From Flavobacterium sp. (GTDB lineage: Bacteria > Bacteroidota > Bacteroidia > Flavobacteriales > Flavobacteriaceae): a stretch of DNA of 64,000 nt. A model generated the notes under the pieces. That model worked only from the letters and a program-made list of their open reading frames with translations. It was not told the origin of the DNA and ran no database searches. This document shows, piece after piece, positions 61,001 to 64,000 of this stretch. The position numbers and the translations under genes are program-made. Numbering within the stretch: the first letter of the stretch is position 1; each line of letters starts with the position of its first letter. The DNA lies in NCBI GenBank assembly GCA_015234525.1, contig JADGMX010000010.1, positions 170,642 to 234,641 on the forward strand, written 5' to 3'.

Positions 61001-64000
61001 AACTTCTTGGCAAGTAATAGCTGTACCGGCAAATGCACCTGCTCCAACAGACGCATCTGATTGGACTGACGCCCCTACAAACCCATTTGTAGTTACGGGT
61101 TTAACTGATGCTACTTCTTATGACTTTTACATAAGAGCAGTTTGTTCAGCAACAGATTTGAGTCCGATTGCGGGTCCTTATAGAACTATTACAGCTCAAA
61201 TTCCTGCTACCCTTGATTATACTGAAACTTTTGAAGGCGATATCGAATGGGCACTTTCAAACGGAACTTTAACCAATAAATGGATTGTTGGCACTGCAAC
61301 AAGTAATGGCGGTACTCATTCATTATATATCTCAAACAACAATACTGCTAACGCCTATACAACTGGATCAGCAGCTATAGTTCACGCATATCGTGATATC
61401 CAAATGCCGGCTGTCGCTGGTGAAATGGTCCTAAACTTTGACTGGAAAGCAGTCGGTGAAGGATTTACAACAACACGCTATGACTATATCCGAGTGTGGG
61501 CGGTTCCAACAAACTATGTTCCAACTCCGGGTACGCTAATAGCCGCTGGTGATGGACGTATTCAGATTGGTGGTTATTTCAACAACAAAAATACCTGGCA
61601 GTCTGAAGAATTTATTTTCCAAGCGAACTCGTTCTCAAATGCTGCATTGCGTCTCGTTTTCGAATGGAGAAATGATGGAAGTGGTGGTTCGCAACCGCCG
61701 GGAGCAATCGACAACGTAATGTTATCTGCTATTTCTTGCCCGACGCCACAAAACCTGGTAGCGTCAAACACTCCAACAGTAAACCAACTTGAACTTACAT
61801 GGACACCGATCGGTACAGAAACACAATGGGAAATCGTGGTTCAAGAAGCGGGCGGACCTGCACCGGCAAATGGTGAGATTGTAGCATCGCCTTCATACTT
61901 CTTTGATGCGATTCCTGGAACATTCTATGAGTTTTACGTAAGAGCTATTTGTTCTGATGAGGATTCTAGTTTCTGGTCCCCGGCTCAGCCATTCTCGATC
62001 TTTACGCCTCCTGGATGTGCTTCAGTAAATCTATTTGCTGTAGATGTTGAAATCGTTGATAACGAAATTTTCGTTTGTCCTGGTGAAACAGCATGTGTGA
62101 ATTTGTCGGCTAACTATTTCGGTATCGCAGGTACCGACAGCTATGAAGTAACTGCTATCGACTACGACCCACCGTTCCCTTTCACAGGTGGAATTGAAAT
62201 GCCGATTACTTCTGATGATGATTATACAGCAAGTTTTGATTTGCCTTTCAATTTCTGTTTCTTCGGAAATGCTTATGAGTATTGTAGAATTGGTGATAAT
62301 GGTGTGATCACCTTTGGAATGCCTTACACTGATGAATACGGTGACTATTGTCCATGGACAATCGACGGACCGATTCCGAGTACTCAATTCGACATTAAAA
62401 ACTCGATCTTCGGTATCTTCCAGGATATGTACACGACCAATAACCCTGGTCCAAACTCATCGATCAACTACCAGGTGTTAGGAACATATCCTTGTCGTGC
62501 ACTAGTTGTTAACTTCAACGAGGTGCCAGCATTTGGAAGTAGTTGTACCGACCCTCAGTACAGAACTACGACGCAAATTGTACTTTATGAAATTTCAAAC
62601 ATCATTGAAGTTTATGTAAAAAACAGAACTGCGTGTACAGGATGGCAAGATGGCGATGGTGTTCTAGGTATCATCAACGCTACTGGAAATATTGCATACA
62701 CGCCTCCAGGAAGAAATACCGGAGCTTGGAATGCATCAAACGAAGCTTGGAGATTTGCGCCAAGCGGAGAATCAAACGTTGAGTTTACATGGTTTAAAGA
62801 CGGCGAATTTTACAGCAACGAACAAGATATTGAAGTTTGTATCTCTGCTGACACTGAAATGGTCGCACAAGCGAAGTACATGACTTGCTATGGCGAGATC
62901 ACTACAACTAGCGATGTTACCATTAGAACAACTACCGTTCTATTAGAAACAAATGATCCGATTGATATCGAGTCTTGTTCAGCAACCGGAAATCTTGTGT
63001 TTGATCTTACGCCAAATACACCGATTATCCTTGATGGCTTAACTGATCCTAACATTGTTATTGAGTATTATTTAACTGAAGCTGATGCTCAGGCAGGTAC
63101 TAATCCATTAACAGCGGAAGAAATCGTTGCATTCGAAGGAACAGCCGGTCAAACAATTTATGTTCGTATCGAGTATGCTAATTCGCAGTGTACATTGATT
63201 AAGTCGTTTGACCTGATTATAGGTGATAACACGCCTGCAGTTGTCGACTTCTCTTATGCAACTCCTTTCTGTAGTGATGCTGCAAATCCGCTTCCGGCAT
63301 TGGCACAAGGGTTTACTCAAGGTGGTCAGTTCTCGTCGGATGATGTTGTTGTGAATCCTACAACAGGTGAGATCAACCTTGCTGCGTCGCCAGAAGGTAA
63401 CTTTAATGTAACCTATACTCTTGCAGCTACCGGTTGTAGAGAAGGTGGTGTGTTTACAGCTCCGGTATCTATCGGCAGTGCTACTGCTGATGTTGTAGAA
63501 CCGGTTACTGCTTGTGGATCGTACATGTTGCCTGCACTTCCTGCAAACAACACATACTATACAGGTTCACAAGGAACCGGATCGGCAATTGCTGTCGGAG
63601 CAACTATTGACACTCCTGGTGTTAACACGATTTATGTTTTAGCAGATGTTAACGGTTGTACCGATGAAACTAGCTTTACGGTCACAATTACGCCAGAGCC
63701 AGAATTTAAGATTACATCATTCTGTGATGGTAACAACTTTATGTTGATGGCTAACGTGATTAATAACTCTTACAACCCTGAAGCGGTTACGTATACATGG
63801 GCAAATGAAGGTGGAGAAATTGTCGGATCTACAACTGGCTCAACCGCTATGGTTCAAGGTGCCGGAACGTATACACTGACGATCAATTCAGGATCATGTA
63901 CACCGGTTTCAGTACCGTTTGTCGCATCACACACGGGTTGTTTACCTCAAAAAGGTATTTCACCAAACGGTGATGGTTACAATGATTACTTCGACTTGGT
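58077..64000 (+). CDS. Very large T9SS-exported protein with FN3 and choice-of-anchor J modules (3' end off window)
   Basis: An open frame of at least 1974 codons with no stop. Signal peptide residues 1-20 (ends GYSQ). A choice-of-anchor J-like domain is at about 20-200. Fibronectin-III-like modules lie near 201-297, 434-532, 642-738, 741-835, 947-1038 and 1222-1312. A beta domain is at 302-431, and a duplicated 103-residue DSWNGNTMN module at 537-639 and 842-944. A second choice-of-anchor J domain is at 1042-1220. Polycystic/Ig-like repeats continue to the end, where SPNGDGYNDYF (residues about 1962-1972) begins a T9SS type-B (gliding-motility C-terminal) sorting domain. It is a likely surface adhesin; the function is unproven. 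Confidence 0.93.
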   Translation, partial: MKNITLLMLAFFLSTLGYSQQEGFEGASLPDPGTGQWVLDSGTWAVFDNGVGTNNSWTVNTTVATPPLVNSGSRAAFITNENIGMNNTSRDFLASPLFAIPNNGQLRFFTRTTQGGNQGTTFKVMVSTTVQNDPAAYTTVQTWTENQLNAVYNIYEEKVVDLSAYEGTSVYVAFVSEFTQPTPALGGDRWLIDDIRFVEQCVNPTTLTAGNITQTSAQLSWANPGGPNTFEIEIVPFTDAPTGNGVLVTGTTYLATATTTPVADFTPSTQYKFYVRAICGDVPSEWVGPIGFATSSPGLSCVSPIVIAPGVPYSTTDNTGNYQDLYDVAQPGACAGTTSNYMTGNDVFYSYTPTENGAINITMTPTGTYSGIFVYAGCENVGVNCVAGVANSSTAVREISNLAVTAGVEYIIVLSSNANPQTFGYTLTLQELNCAPPVSLSATGTGPNSVNLSWQDPAGATSWEYFVQVQGGAIPTAEGVTTTSNTSVPVSTLTGTTTELQLGTTYQYWVRSDCGDGTFSPWAGPYVFNTTSCTTGCNYTFVMRDTYGDSWNGNTMNVVQDGVVVQVLTGPTSAQDDVPVPVSIALCDGPFQLFWNAGGSYPGEVQISIVNSFGQTIYSMTNGATALQNTVLYSGTVDCTTPACLAPNTLTSVTPTTDGATLSWIANGPNPASWEIYAVPSGSPAPTDATTPTVTGVTSNPYTITGLLADTTYVYYVRAVCSETSSSPWSAVSTTFTTLPTCPKPTALEVSNITMTSATFDWTAGGAETAWEVLVLAAGAPAPTATSTGWVPATAHPFTMDTFTAGTAYSVYVRAVCSDSDSSTWAGPLNFATTICDPADQCMYTFTMIDTFGDSWNGNTMNVIQNDIVIAVLTGPTNAQGTTPVTVQVPLCDDLPFQLFWNAGGSFAGEVSVSITNSFGQVIYTKAGGTGAQNSLLYSGVNDCDNPLCLPPSGLTATNVSQNSVTLAWTPNGPETSWQVIAVPANAPAPTDASDWTDAPTNPFVVTGLTDATSYDFYIRAVCSATDLSPIAGPYRTITAQIPATLDYTETFEGDIEWALSNGTLTNKWIVGTATSNGGTHSLYISNNNTANAYTTGSAAIVHAYRDIQMPAVAGEMVLNFDWKAVGEGFTTTRYDYIRVWAVPTNYVPTPGTLIAAGDGRIQIGGYFNNKNTWQSEEFIFQANSFSNAALRLVFEWRNDGSGGSQPPGAIDNVMLSAISCPTPQNLVASNTPTVNQLELTWTPIGTETQWEIVVQEAGGPAPANGEIVASPSYFFDAIPGTFYEFYVRAICSDEDSSFWSPAQPFSIFTPPGCASVNLFAVDVEIVDNEIFVCPGETACVNLSANYFGIAGTDSYEVTAIDYDPPFPFTGGIEMPITSDDDYTASFDLPFNFCFFGNAYEYCRIGDNGVITFGMPYTDEYGDYCPWTIDGPIPSTQFDIKNSIFGIFQDMYTTNNPGPNSSINYQVLGTYPCRALVVNFNEVPAFGSSCTDPQYRTTTQIVLYEISNIIEVYVKNRTACTGWQDGDGVLGIINATGNIAYTPPGRNTGAWNASNEAWRFAPSGESNVEFTWFKDGEFYSNEQDIEVCISADTEMVAQAKYMTCYGEITTTSDVTIRTTTVLLETNDPIDIESCSATGNLVFDLTPNTPIILDGLTDPNIVIEYYLTEADAQAGTNPLTAEEIVAFEGTAGQTIYVRIEYANSQCTLIKSFDLIIGDNTPAVVDFSYATPFCSDAANPLPALAQGFTQGGQFSSDDVVVNPTTGEINLAASPEGNFNVTYTLAATGCREGGVFTAPVSIGSATADVVEPVTACGSYMLPALPANNTYYTGSQGTGSAIAVGATIDTPGVNTIYVLADVNGCTDETSFTVTITPEPEFKITSFCDGNNFMLMANVINNSYNPEAVTYTWANEGGEIVGSTTGSTAMVQGAGTYTLTINSGSCTPVSVPFVASHTGCLPQKGISPNGDGYNDYFDL
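59685..59993 (+). repeat. Internal duplicated module, copy 1
   Basis: A 309-nt block encoding 103 residues (C-N-Y-T-F ... V-D-C) with DTYGDSWNGNTMNV. The second copy at 60600 is about 65% identical at protein level by eye and the same length; the offset is 915 nt. Confidence 0.85.
60600..60908 (+). repeat. Internal duplicated module, copy 2
   Basis: A 309-nt block encoding 103 residues (C-M-Y-T-F ... N-D-C) with DTFGDSWNGNTMNV, paired with copy 1 at 59685. Both copies follow FN3-like modules, so the duplication unit probably includes part of an adjacent FN3. Confidence 0.85.

Noticed and set aside
1..64000. Insertion sequences, CRISPR arrays, prophage genes or rRNA
   Set aside because: None of the expected repeats, transposase or phage motifs, direct-repeat arrays or rRNA sequences were seen in the window.

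Overview
The window looks like chromosomal core DNA from a member of the Flavobacteriaceae (Bacteroidota), probably Flavobacterium or a close relative. Four things support this. Many genes have the Bacteroidota -7 promoter box TAnnTTTG, some with TTG 17-23 bp upstream. Several proteins belong to families typical of the phylum (GIN-domain, DUF4837, DUF2480, DUF3078, DUF4175, DUF6909-like). There is a large secreted protein with fibronectin-type and choice-of-anchor modules that ends in a type IX secretion (T9SS) type-B sorting motif. A Flavobacteria-like SUF iron-sulfur cluster is present. I see no insertion sequence, prophage, CRISPR array or rRNA.

Layout. 0-6.3 kb: a tight minus-strand run of M23 peptidase, GH3 adenylating enzyme, a phosphorylase-like DUF6909 protein, a Wzz-like chain-length protein, rfbA and rfbC (cut by the window edge), ending in dTDP-rhamnose/polysaccharide synthesis. 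6.5-10.3 kb: tatA, tex, rpiB, a 617-bp gene-free AT-rich stretch, and a DUF2007 gene. 10.4-22.5 kb: rnr, GIN-domain protein, LysE exporter, tRNA-Cys, folB, glnS, an SPFH protein, outer-membrane and secreted proteins, gltX. 22.7-32.3 kb: DUF4175, ybeY, mnmG, methyltransferase, OmpH-like lipoprotein, helicase. 32.2-41.7 kb: DoxX, holB, pgk, LysM transglycosylase, DUF4837, ElaA-like GNAT, OmpA-like, S41 protease, rnpA. 42-46.4 kb: M1 peptidase, subtilase, MBL hydrolase. 46.6-55.8 kb: sufA-B-C-D, two membrane genes, sufS, a lipoprotein, sufE, sufT-like, DUF2480. 55.8-64 kb: DUF3078 barrel, hflX, and the large T9SS protein running off the right edge.

The most interesting signals concern chromosome replication and segregation. 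The gene-free stretch at 9.4-10.04 kb holds three exact TGTTGATAA repeats (DnaA-box-like), two TGTTAACA palindromes and an AT-rich tract. It lies where gene direction changes from almost all minus (left) to mostly plus (right), so it is a candidate oriC. About 17 kb away, mnmG is flanked exactly by a perfect parS site (26486-26501) and a 15/16 parS site (28380-28395), matching the ParB site known from Bacillus. A second theme is a recurring intergenic element (copies near 8.9, 22.6 and 33.8 kb) with stem-forming ends, possibly the Flavo-1 RNA or a REP-like family. A third is the SUF locus, which is split by an independently promoted pair of polytopic membrane genes.
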